From: a bacterium
GTDB lineage: Bacteria > Patescibacteriota > Minisyncoccia > Phycocordibacterales > Phycocordibacteraceae
Assembly (NCBI GenBank): GCA_021781865.1
Contig: JAJXVZ010000007.1
Location: 1-27,062, forward strand
Length of the DNA: 27,062 nt
Direction of reading: 5' to 3'
The stretch's first letter is position 1; each line of letters starts with the position of its first letter. Shown piece by piece: positions 15,314 through 22,801 of this stretch. The translations under genes were made by a program, and so were the position numbers. The notes under the pieces are model-generated. The model worked only from the letters and a program-made list of their open reading frames with translations. It ran no database searches and was not told the origin of the DNA.

Positions 15314-15811
15314 TTATATCACGAGATTTTCGAGCGCCGTGTCAAGTTCAGTACCTACTGTCGACGTGTCGGTATCCTCAGCATGTTTCGGAAGCTTAGC
15401 GGAAAGCTCACGCATCTCAAGCGCATGACGCGCCGCATCCTTTGTCGTTAATAGATCAATAAAACGTATAATATGCTTATTGGCAGAAACTGCGGTAAGA
15501 ATTTCCGCGTGATCTGAGGCGGAAGCCTCATACACAATCCAACTAAAATAAGCGGAGTCAAAATCGCGTCGACCCGCGGTTTCTTGGCGGGATATGGTAT
15601 AAGCAAGCTTAATCTTCTCCGGTTGCCCCTCAGCGACAAGAGTACCCTTTCCTTCAAGAAGTTCGCGTACCGCCCCGTAAGCTTTCTTCATTTCTTCAAT
15701 AGGAAGTTCCGGATCAAGATGAAAACCGAGTTCGTAGACACGAGATTCGGTATTGGCAACCTCAAGCGCCTCATCCGCAGACACTTCTTCAACATCTAAG
15801 TCTTTCGCCAT
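15314..15811 (-). CDS. rpsF: 30S ribosomal protein S6
   Basis: 165 residues, longer than the ~95-130 usual. S6 partners S18 on the 30S platform. The ferredoxin-like core runs from about residue 24 (SRVYELGFHLDPELPIEEM) through KKAYGAVRELLEGKGTLVAE and KIKLAYTISRQ to NKHIIRFIDLLTT. About 20 acidic residues precede it and a ~40-residue acidic tail (AEDTDTSTVGTELD) follows. It is the first gene of rpsF-ssb-rpsR behind a promoter that would give an almost leaderless mRNA. Confidence 0.92.
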   Translation of the reverse strand: MAKDLDVEEVSADEALEVANTESRVYELGFHLDPELPIEEMKKAYGAVRELLEGKGTLVAEGQPEKIKLAYTISRQETAGRRDFDSAYFSWIVYEASASDHAEILTAVSANKHIIRFIDLLTTKDAARHALEMRELSAKLPKHAEDTDTSTVGTELDTALENLVI

Positions 15812-15820
15812 GTTGGCGCT

Positions 15821-15849
15821 ATCCTAGCACGTAATTTTTACGCCCACAA
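15821..15849 (-). promoter_or_regulatory. Promoter of rpsF-ssb-rpsR
   Basis: TTGTGG (15844-15849) and TAGGAT (15821-15826) on the minus strand are 17 bases apart. TG-C stands directly before the -10 (extended -10). The start site would be about 3 bases before the ATG at 15811. Confidence 0.6.
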
Positions 15850-15877
15850 GACGACCTCATTTTGAGACCCGAAGATG

Positions 15878-15905
15878 TTGACTAAAGTAAGTAAGGTGCT
15901 AGATT
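15878..15905 (+). promoter_or_regulatory. Promoter of the epimerase-like gene
   Basis: TTGACT (15878-15883) and TAGATT (15900-15905) are separated by 16 bases, with TGC just before the -10. This is the best -35 in the window. The leader would be about 22 bases. Confidence 0.65.
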
Positions 15906-15922
15906 CCCAGAAGTTCCTTCGC

Positions 15923-15929
15923 GGAGGTG
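15923..15929 (+). promoter_or_regulatory. Strong Shine-Dalgarno site of the epimerase-like gene
   Basis: GGAGGTG lies 4 bases before ATG 15934 (GGAGG core 6 bases away). Most gene starts in this window have no comparable site, so it stands out and fixes the start codon. Confidence 0.75.
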
Positions 15930-15933
15930 TCCC

Positions 15934-16749
15934 ATGAGCACAGCCCGTCCTGAAGACAATGAAAAAACGAGCACCGGTCTGGAAACAGAAGCACTACATG
16001 AATACGGGGATAAAAATCAAGTCATTGTGTTTTCAGAAACTGGTGGGAACATTGTCAGTTGGAAATACCGTGGCGTTAACATCTTATATCCGCAGCGAAA
16101 ATCAAAAGTTGCGGGTGAGGTAAAGCCAAATGGTGGAATATATGTGTGCTTCCCAAACTTTGGGATCGTTGATTCAAGGTTTGGTCTTCCAAAACATGGG
16201 TCACTCTGCAACCGCAGAGCAGACTATGTCACGAACAATGGTGTATTCTTCCGCGGAAGGAACTTGCTTGGCCCAATACACAATGCGGTGTATCAAGCGA
16301 CCATCTTCTTAGCATTACAGCGAGACGGGTTTATTTATTCAGTCTTTGCCAAAAGATGTGAGCCGCAAAAGCAAGAATCGAAACCGGTATTCGTTAATGC
16401 CGGATTACGCACTTACTTTCGCACACCTATGCACGAAGCAGTCGTTACGGAACGCTTTATGCCAACCTCTCGAATTTACCAACAAAGAGCCGAGCTGCGA
16501 CGCAGTCTTGCGGATCAATCGGTAAGAATAACGATCCCTGGGTTAGGTATGGTTCAAATGCACTTATTCGGTGCTCTGTGGGAACCGGCAATTCTAAAAA
16601 CCATTGGACTGTGGAGGAATTCTAAAGAGTACCTCTGTGTGGAACACAGTCTCACAGAACCTCGATTGTACGGGAAACCAATTTGTCCACGCCTTACCAA
16701 TAACTCACGACCCATATTTGGATGCAAATTCGAGGTTAAGCTTGCTTAG
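15934..16749 (+). CDS. Aldose 1-epimerase / hexose-6-phosphate mutarotase-like protein
   Basis: 271 residues. The family interconverts sugar anomers. Matching elements are SETGGNIVSWKYRGVNILYP (about 35-54), then GGIYVCFPNFG, then GLPKHGSLCNRRADYV with the conserved HG near residue 89, and NAGLRTYFRTP. The HG histidine is in place; the later part is divergent (no clear second catalytic His, and a late Glu candidate in EHSLTEPRLYGKP), so enzymatic activity is uncertain. It is a single-gene unit on the plus strand between minus-strand operons. It has its own strong promoter, a Shine-Dalgarno site and a terminator. These features differ from its neighbours and may reflect acquisition. Confidence 0.72.
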   Translation: MSTARPEDNEKTSTGLETEALHEYGDKNQVIVFSETGGNIVSWKYRGVNILYPQRKSKVAGEVKPNGGIYVCFPNFGIVDSRFGLPKHGSLCNRRADYVTNNGVFFRGRNLLGPIHNAVYQATIFLALQRDGFIYSVFAKRCEPQKQESKPVFVNAGLRTYFRTPMHEAVVTERFMPTSRIYQQRAELRRSLADQSVRITIPGLGMVQMHLFGALWEPAILKTIGLWRNSKEYLCVEHSLTEPRLYGKPICPRLTNNSRPIFGCKFEVKLA

Positions 16750-16767
16750 TGATTGTTCTTGCAACAG

Positions 16768-16796
16768 AAGGTGCCACCTCATCTCGGTGGCACCTT
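16768..16796 (+). terminator. Terminator after the epimerase-like gene
   Basis: An 11-bp stem, AAGGTGCCACC (16768-16778) with 16786-16796, loop of 7, followed by ATTATTTT. It lies 18 bases past the stop codon. The following ~100 bases up to the tatD stop hold several TTTCCAG/CTGGAAA-like pieces but no gene. Confidence 0.75.
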
Positions 16797-16902
16797 ATTA
16801 TTTTCCAGAAATTTTGTGCCTATCTGAAGATCCTGGAGGCAAAAGACTTTCTGGTGAGCAGTTTCCAGGAGAAAGTAATAGTAATAATTCCTCTGTCCTG
16901 AT

Positions 16903-17703
16903 TTAGGAAAGCGGAAACAGACGCTTCGCGTTTGCGAGAAGTGTCATACGAACGGTCTCAGAGTCTTCACCTCGAATCAGAGCGATTCGGTCTACGACCT
17001 CTACGACCGCGAACGGGTCATTGCGTTTTCCACGACGCGAAATGGGTGCGACGTAGGGAGAATCGGTTTCCGAAAGAATACTCGCAAGTGGCACTCCACG
17101 TATGACAGAATCGTAGTCGCGAGCAAAGGTAACGACCGCAGTGAAGGAAACGTTGAAATCAAGTGTGAAAAGAGTTTCGGCCTCTTGCAGACCGCCGACA
17201 AAAAAATGTATGTCGCCACGTAAATTTGGGTGATCAACCTTCGCTTCCTTCAAGAGTGCGATCAAATCCTGATATGCATCTTGCGTACCCTTACTCGGTC
17301 GCGCATGAATAATAAGCGGTTTATCGATAGCAGCAGCAAGATCGATATGTCTCTGCAGCACCTCCTTTTGCATACGCTTCACCTCATTTGTTGTTTCTTT
17401 CGGACGAAAGTAATCCAGCCCGCATTCTCCTATCGCGACGATCTTCGGATGCGCCGCAAGCGTGCGGTACACTGCTTCATCGAAGCGTTCTTCCGTCACG
17501 CGGTTCGGGTGGAGTCCGACAGTGGCAAAGAGATGTTTGTGATTCGTCGCGAACATAAGCGCCCTCTCTGATGAATCGAGATCGACACCGACAATGATTC
17601 CCGCGATGCCTTCCGTTTTCATACGTTCGATCACGTCCGCACGATCAGCCTCGTATTCGTCGAACTGGAGGTGGCAATGCGCATCGATGTAACGAAGTTC
17701 CAT
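16903..17703 (-). CDS. tatD: TatD family metal-dependent hydrolase (DNase)
   Basis: 266 residues, typical length. TatD proteins are TIM-barrel metal-dependent nucleases linked to DNA repair and quality control. Metal and active-site motifs are in order: DAHCHL (about 8-13), VGLHPN, AIGECGLDYFRP, PLIIHAR, GDIHFFVGG and ETDSPYVAP. All the expected His, Glu and Asp residues are present. It starts 12 bases after the upstream anchored protein and is the last gene of the long minus-strand run. Confidence 0.93.
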   Translation of the reverse strand: MELRYIDAHCHLQFDEYEADRADVIERMKTEGIAGIIVGVDLDSSERALMFATNHKHLFATVGLHPNRVTEERFDEAVYRTLAAHPKIVAIGECGLDYFRPKETTNEVKRMQKEVLQRHIDLAAAIDKPLIIHARPSKGTQDAYQDLIALLKEAKVDHPNLRGDIHFFVGGLQEAETLFTLDFNVSFTAVVTFARDYDSVIRGVPLASILSETDSPYVAPISRRGKRNDPFAVVEVVDRIALIRGEDSETVRMTLLANAKRLFPLS

Positions 17704-17715
17704 TTATGAAACGGT

Positions 17716-18861
17716 TTAATGCGTGAGTCTGTTGAGGTCGGGACAACTGAAAGTCGTGGCGCAGATATGTTTGAGCAGATCGACCGCCCCGGGAGCGTCA
17801 CTAAGTTGTCCCTTGCGCGTCTGCATATCGTATATGATATAGCCGTTTGCCTTGAAGCCTGGATCGACAGTAATCGCAAGCGCCTTCGTGCCATCTGCCG
17901 ACCAGCTTTGCGGGTAGAAGCCGATATTCGGATTGCACATGACAGTCGTGCTTGTCGCTTGCGCAACGTCAAACAAAGAGAGGTCGCTCAATTCTCGATC
18001 GGTCTCGCCGACCTCGGCGAGACCTGGACACGACGAGCCCTGATTATCGTACAACACCTCCGATGCGTCTGGCGACAAGGCACTTATGCCGGGATCGGTG
18101 GATCCATATGGCAATTGCGACTCCGTTCCATCCATACGATAGAGCACCGGGGAGCCCAAACTCCCTCCTTTACCGTAGTAGGTGATGATAATTGCGTTCC
18201 CTGAAACAAAATTCAGTTCACTATATGATACAGGCGCTGGCGCAGATGAAATACCCCATGAAATACCCAACGGACTCATGGGACTCATGAGCGCCTCCTT
18301 GAGAAGAAGCGCCCCCTTGAGCGAGTAGACGAGTAGTTCAGAGACAGAAGGCGTCTGATAGTAATCTGAATTGTGTTGACGAACTGCCCGTCCATAAACT
18401 ACAGCTACCTTGTCGCCCTCCGGCGATAGTGCGAGTGGCGCATAGTAGTCGCAAGATTTTACTTTGCTAGTAGGAATATCCTCAAAAGAAGACTGGGTAG
18501 AAACACCGTCCGCAGGACTCAGACCGAGTAACGCAGGAATATTATTTACGATCTCGGTACCGTTTACGTACAGATTATTGTTGGCAAGAGTGACAACTGT
18601 ACCATTGGTGCTGGTCGCTGAACTCCAGACCTGAGGTACAGACTGGCCGGAACATAAGTCAATCGGGGAGGGCGTGGATTGCGCCTCGCTAGATGAGGCA
18701 ACGGTCGTTTGCGCTCGCGTTATCGGTGTGGAGCTGGAGGCATTTTCTGACATGGATAGCGTTAACTGCGACACTTGAGTTCCTTTCTGGACAAAAGCAC
18801 TGATACCTACGATGACGATGAGCACGAGCAGACCCAACAGAATATATCCGATCTTATTCAT
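17716..18861 (-). CDS. Membrane-anchored, propeller-like protein of unknown function
   Basis: 381 residues. One N-terminal helix (IGYILLGLLVLIVIVGISAF) is followed by a Ser/Thr-rich linker and a large extracellular part. Repeated phrases such as ALSPEGDKVAVVYG, ALSPDASEVLYDNQG and SWSADGTKALAITVD, spaced through the chain, look like blades of a TolB/WD40-like beta-propeller. Cys pairs (LCSG, VKSCDYY, SSCPG, VMCNP, HICATTFSCPD) could form disulfides. A -10 TATAAT lies 8 bases before the start, so it can be expressed apart from metG. I do not recognise a specific family. Confidence 0.75.
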   Translation of the reverse strand: MNKIGYILLGLLVLIVIVGISAFVQKGTQVSQLTLSMSENASSSTPITRAQTTVASSSEAQSTPSPIDLCSGQSVPQVWSSATSTNGTVVTLANNNLYVNGTEIVNNIPALLGLSPADGVSTQSSFEDIPTSKVKSCDYYAPLALSPEGDKVAVVYGRAVRQHNSDYYQTPSVSELLVYSLKGALLLKEALMSPMSPLGISWGISSAPAPVSYSELNFVSGNAIIITYYGKGGSLGSPVLYRMDGTESQLPYGSTDPGISALSPDASEVLYDNQGSSCPGLAEVGETDRELSDLSLFDVAQATSTTVMCNPNIGFYPQSWSADGTKALAITVDPGFKANGYIIYDMQTRKGQLSDAPGAVDLLKHICATTFSCPDLNRLTH

Positions 18862-18869
18862 ATATCAAT

Positions 18870-18875
18870 ATTATA
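18870..18875 (-). promoter_or_regulatory. -10 element of the propeller-like gene
   Basis: A perfect TATAAT on the minus strand, 8 bases before ATG 18861, preceded by TG. The -35 region is poor. It predicts a leader of about 2 bases. Confidence 0.5.
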
Positions 18876-18890
18876 CATTGTCTCAATTAA

Positions 18891-20315
18891 TCAGAGCCGC
18901 GGGAAGAGGTTGGCGGGTCTTTTATTTTCTTTCACGGCCTGAATTATTTTCTCTGCAGTCATTGGCATAAATGGTCGAAGCATTTCCCCGATTGAGCTAA
19001 GCTCGAGCACAAATTGTAAAATAAGATCTTTCCCGCGCGCTTCGTTTGTTTTAATAAGTTCAAATGGTCGTTTACTAGTTATTTCGCCATCGAGTCGCTG
19101 GATGTGAGTCCAAATAATATCCATTGCGCGATTAAATTCAAAATTTTCAATAAATTTCTGATCATAATCAGCAGGGACGATTGGCGGATCAATGTTTGGA
19201 TATGTTCCAAGGTGTGTCTCAGCGAGCTTCATCACGCGCGCGACGAGGTTACCGAGGCCGTTCGTGAGATTTGCGGTGTAGTGCTCGTGGATAGCTTTAC
19301 GCGTAAGATCAGAATCATCGAAAGGACTAACATGCCGTAAGAGGACATACCGAACTGCGTCGGTACCGTACTCCTCAACAAGCTCGAAAGGATTAATGAC
19401 ATTCCCAAGTGATTTGCTCATCTTATGTCCGTTAGCGGTTATGAATCCATGATAGAAGACCGTATCGGTATTTCTAATCTTTGCAGACATAAGCATCGCC
19501 TGCCATATGAGCGACTGGAAGCGCACCTGATCCTTCCCTGCCACCTGTAGTGTTACTCCTTCCTCCCAGAATCTCTTAAAGTTCCCTTGTTTGTCATCCG
19601 GCCAACCAAGCGTGGAAATGTAGTTGGTGAGAGCTTCAAACCACACATATATCACTTGTGAGTCGTCACCCGGGACCGGAATGCCCCACGAAAGCCGTTT
19701 CTTCTCACGCGAAATACTGAAATCCTCAAGACCTCCTTTCACGAAATTTATGGCTTCCTGTCGCCGCCATTCAGGCACGATGACGCCCGGCCTCTGCAGA
19801 TAATTCAAAAGGGGTTCTTCGTATTTCTTGAATTTGAAAAAATAATTCTCCTCATGTAATACTTGAGGCTCCACATTATGGTCAGGGCATTTGCCATCCA
19901 CCAAATCTTTTTCCGTGACAAAAGCTTCGTGACCGACGCAATAGAGTCCTTCATATTCTTTCAGATAAATATCATCATTCGCCGCACAACGGCGCCAAAT
20001 TTCTTGCGCGGCTTCTTTATGCACTGCGCTCGTAGTGCGAACAAAAGCGTCGATACTTAAATTGAGCGCCTTTCCCAATTTTTGAACTTCTCCAGCGTAA
20101 TAGTCGATGTACGCCTGTGTTTCTTGACCGACCTTTTTCGCGGCATCGTATATCTTCTGTCCGTGTTCGTCGGTACCGGTGTTAAAAAACACTTCGTCCT
20201 TCGCTGTCCGCCAGGCACGCGCAAGTACATCGGCCTGCACGAGTTCAAGCGCAAATCCGATGTGCGGATCCGCGTTTACGTACGGCAGTGTGGTGGTAAG
20301 ATAACGCGCACTCAT
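18891..20315 (-). CDS. metG: Methionyl-tRNA synthetase
   Basis: 474 residues. The class I enzyme charges tRNA-Met. The HIGH signature appears as HIGF (18-21), and KMSKS lies near 297. A zinc-knuckle-like insertion follows YEGLY: CVGH ... CPDH, in which a typical second Cys of the first CxxC is His. The catalytic and anticodon-binding helical domains are complete. There is no C-terminal tRNA-binding (EMAP/Trbp111-like) domain, so this is the short form. The start lies 5 bases after the AI-2E permease stop, suggesting co-transcription. Confidence 0.96.
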   Translation of the reverse strand: MSARYLTTTLPYVNADPHIGFALELVQADVLARAWRTAKDEVFFNTGTDEHGQKIYDAAKKVGQETQAYIDYYAGEVQKLGKALNLSIDAFVRTTSAVHKEAAQEIWRRCAANDDIYLKEYEGLYCVGHEAFVTEKDLVDGKCPDHNVEPQVLHEENYFFKFKKYEEPLLNYLQRPGVIVPEWRRQEAINFVKGGLEDFSISREKKRLSWGIPVPGDDSQVIYVWFEALTNYISTLGWPDDKQGNFKRFWEEGVTLQVAGKDQVRFQSLIWQAMLMSAKIRNTDTVFYHGFITANGHKMSKSLGNVINPFELVEEYGTDAVRYVLLRHVSPFDDSDLTRKAIHEHYTANLTNGLGNLVARVMKLAETHLGTYPNIDPPIVPADYDQKFIENFEFNRAMDIIWTHIQRLDGEITSKRPFELIKTNEARGKDLILQFVLELSSIGEMLRPFMPMTAEKIIQAVKENKRPANLFPRL

Positions 20316-20320
20316 GAAAA

Positions 20321-21373
20321 TTATGGATGTGCCTGCCGGCGCTTCCGCTTATCAAAATCCGTAATGAACTCGAGCATGACTGCAGCGATCGGTACTGAAA
20401 GCACCACACCAAGGAATCCCGCGAGCGTATAACCAGCAATAAGCGCCACAATAACTAGAAGTGGAGGAATGCCAACGATTTTCTTAACAATGAGCGGGTA
20501 AATAAGGTTTGATTCGAATTGGTTTATGACGATGTACAAACCCGCGACTATGAATGCGAGTGGCACGCCTCCGGTAGAATATGCGACAATAACCGCAACT
20601 GCCCCAGCCGTTAAGGAGCCGAATACAGGAATAATTTCCGCTATCGCGGTGAAAACGGCAAGAAGGAGTGCATATGGGATTCCGATTATGAGAAGTCCGA
20701 GGTACACAAGTATGCCAACAATAACAGAAAGAAGTATTTGCCCTTGCATCCAGAGCCCTATTTTTTTCTGTGAACGTCTCCACAGGTCAACGGAATATGC
20801 CTCGTGCGCTACCGGAACCACTAGATGGAGAAAGTCATCGACCCCGGTATCTTGAAGGGCAAAGTAGAAAGAAAGTACAATAACTAGCAGTAGCGAGAAG
20901 ATTCCGCCGAAGAAAGTGACGATGATTTGTAACGCGCCGCCAGAGGTGGCCGAAAAAACGGATTGAAATGAAAGAAGAGTTTTTATGAATGATTGGGTTC
21001 CCTGCGAGCCACCAACAAGGTTAGTAGAATTAGTACTCGTGAACGGAGTAGTGAGATTGATTGTGTTGAGATATTTTGGCGTTTCGGAAAGAAAACCCGC
21101 TGTATCTGTAATGATTGGTGGGAAAAAGAAGTAGAGGATTGAGAAAATCGCACCAAAAACAAGCACGTATACCAGAAGCGCGGATATGAAACGGGGGATG
21201 CCGCGCCGAATGAAAAACACAACTCCAGGTTCAATAGCTGATGCAATAATAATAGAGGTCAAAACAAGAAGTATGAGATCACGCAAAAGCCAGAAAACGT
21301 AAGCACCTATAATGACAAGTAGCGTAGTAAAAACAACACCGGGAGTGATAGAGACGCGAATTTCCTTACCCAT
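20321..21373 (-). CDS. AI-2E family transporter (PerM-like permease)
   Basis: 350 residues with about eight membrane helices, in the pattern of the AI-2E/PerM family. A helix pair opens the N-terminus (VVFTTLLVIIGAYVFWLL, LILLVLTSIIIASAIEPGV). A large non-membrane segment lies in the middle (about 95-150). A C-terminal helix bundle contains conserved Pro/Gly breaks (GIPYALLLAVFTAIAEIIPV, GSLTAGAVAVIV, PPLLVIVALIAGYTLAGFLG). Substrates vary in this family, including signal export and Na+/H+ antiport; none can be assigned here. It sits between glyS and metG. Confidence 0.9.
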   Translation of the reverse strand: MGKEIRVSITPGVVFTTLLVIIGAYVFWLLRDLILLVLTSIIIASAIEPGVVFFIRRGIPRFISALLVYVLVFGAIFSILYFFFPPIITDTAGFLSETPKYLNTINLTTPFTSTNSTNLVGGSQGTQSFIKTLLSFQSVFSATSGGALQIIVTFFGGIFSLLLVIVLSFYFALQDTGVDDFLHLVVPVAHEAYSVDLWRRSQKKIGLWMQGQILLSVIVGILVYLGLLIIGIPYALLLAVFTAIAEIIPVFGSLTAGAVAVIVAYSTGGVPLAFIVAGLYIVINQFESNLIYPLIVKKIVGIPPLLVIVALIAGYTLAGFLGVVLSVPIAAVMLEFITDFDKRKRRQAHP

Positions 21374-21379
21374 ATGGGC

Positions 21380-21385
21380 ATCCTA
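21380..21385 (-). promoter_or_regulatory. Possible internal -10 before the AI-2E permease
   Basis: TAGGAT on the minus strand lies 6 bases before ATG 21373. No good -35 is seen. It would start a leaderless mRNA inside the operon. Confidence 0.25.
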
Positions 21386-21398
21386 ACACATTCCTTTA

Positions 21399-22790
21399 CT
21401 ATTGAATCGCGAGGTGGATGCGCTTAGCAACGTCAGAAACGGTGAGTCGTTCCTGAGCGCCTGTGTCGCGTTGTCGTAAGGTAACGGTATCCTTGAGTTC
21501 AGGTCTTTCACCGAGCGTGTCAAAGTCGACCGTGATACAAAAAGGTGTGCCGATCTCATCTTGGCGTCGGTAACGTTTACCGATGTTCCCATTGTCATCC
21601 CACGCAATCGCCGAATGCACTTTTTTCAAAAGGGCACGCACTTCATGTGCTCTTGCAACAAGCTCGGGTTTATTTTTTAACAGTGGTGAGACCATAGCCT
21701 TCACGGGCGCAATTTTCGGTGAAAGCGCGAGATAAACTCGCGTTTCTCCTCCGAGAGAGTCTTCCCGGTAGGCGTCCAGCAATACAAACAGGAACGCACG
21801 ACCAACACCACCCGAGGTTTCAATAATTGATGGGGTAAATCTTTCGTTTGTGTTTGGGTCAAGATATTGCAGTGAAATGCCCGAATACTCCTGATGACGG
21901 CGTAGGTCCCAATCGCCTCGGTGGTGAATACCCCATGCCTCCTTCCATCCCATAGGAGAATTAAATTCAATATCCCACGCATCTTGTGCATAATGCGCTC
22001 GTTCATGTTCTTCATGCTGACGGAATCGTAAATTCTCCGGACGAATACCGAGCCCTTCATACCAGTCCATACTAAATTGTTTCCAATATTCATAGTGCTG
22101 CTTCCCTCCCATTGAATCCGGTTTTATATAATACTGAAGCTCCATTTGTTCAAATTCTCGGACACGGAAAAGAAAATTTCCGGGAACGATTTCATTCCTG
22201 AATGCTTTCCCTATCTGCGCAATGCCAAATGGCAGTTTGGGATGCATTGAATCAAGAACATTTTTGAAGTTTACGTGAACACCCTGCGTAATCTCGCCGC
22301 GAAGAAACACGGACTCCTTCTGACCTTCAACCGCGCCGATACCCGCTTCAACAAGAAGATTAAATACTTTCGGTTCAGTAAGTTCATTCCCCTCAGGACT
22401 CTTGAGTTTCAAGTCGCGTATTTTCTCCCCCATATCTATTATAGAAAGACCGTGTGCAATAACACCCGCATCCTCAAGAAGATGGTCGGCACGATAGCGT
22501 TTGTGAGTTACTTTGTCTTCAACGAGCGGATCAGAGAACCCCTTTGTGTGTCCCGACGCTTCCCAAACGCGCGGATGCATAAGAATAGAAGCATCCACTG
22601 CATACACATCATCGCGCTCCTCTACAAATTTTTTCCACCAAAAATTCTTTATGTTATTGTTCAACAGAACTCCCATAGGGCCGTAGTCATAAGTGCCCGC
22701 AAGACCGCCATAGATTTCAGAACCGGGGAAAACAAACCCGCGACGTTTGGCGAGCGAAACAATCTTTTCCATAAGAGACGACTCATTCAT
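21399..22790 (-). CDS. glyS: Glycyl-tRNA synthetase (homodimeric class II type)
   Basis: 463 residues, normal for the alpha2 bacterial type. It charges tRNA-Gly. Recognisable parts are SLAKRRGFVFPGSEIYGGLA, YDYGPMGVLLNNNIKNFWW, PRVWEASGH, motif 2 (FRNEIVPGNFLFRVREFEQM), motif 3 (GGVGRAFLFVLLDAY) and the anticodon-binding domain containing GKRYRRQDEIGTPFCITVDF. The usual RPETAQG is RGEITQG here; the Glu and Gln are kept. The gene follows the DUF11-like gene by 11 bases. The symbol glyS is used for this single-chain form in many genomes, though others call it glyQS. Confidence 0.95.
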   Translation of the reverse strand: MNESSLMEKIVSLAKRRGFVFPGSEIYGGLAGTYDYGPMGVLLNNNIKNFWWKKFVEERDDVYAVDASILMHPRVWEASGHTKGFSDPLVEDKVTHKRYRADHLLEDAGVIAHGLSIIDMGEKIRDLKLKSPEGNELTEPKVFNLLVEAGIGAVEGQKESVFLRGEITQGVHVNFKNVLDSMHPKLPFGIAQIGKAFRNEIVPGNFLFRVREFEQMELQYYIKPDSMGGKQHYEYWKQFSMDWYEGLGIRPENLRFRQHEEHERAHYAQDAWDIEFNSPMGWKEAWGIHHRGDWDLRRHQEYSGISLQYLDPNTNERFTPSIIETSGGVGRAFLFVLLDAYREDSLGGETRVYLALSPKIAPVKAMVSPLLKNKPELVARAHEVRALLKKVHSAIAWDDNGNIGKRYRRQDEIGTPFCITVDFDTLGERPELKDTVTLRQRDTGAQERLTVSDVAKRIHLAIQ

Positions 22791-22801
22791 AATGAGTGAA
22801 A

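Noticed and set aside
21399..22790. Missing CxxC zinc motif in GlyRS as an anomaly
   Set aside because: Other functional bacterial homodimeric GlyRS enzymes, such as that of Staphylococcus aureus as I remember it, also lack these cysteines in this region, so it is not unusual.
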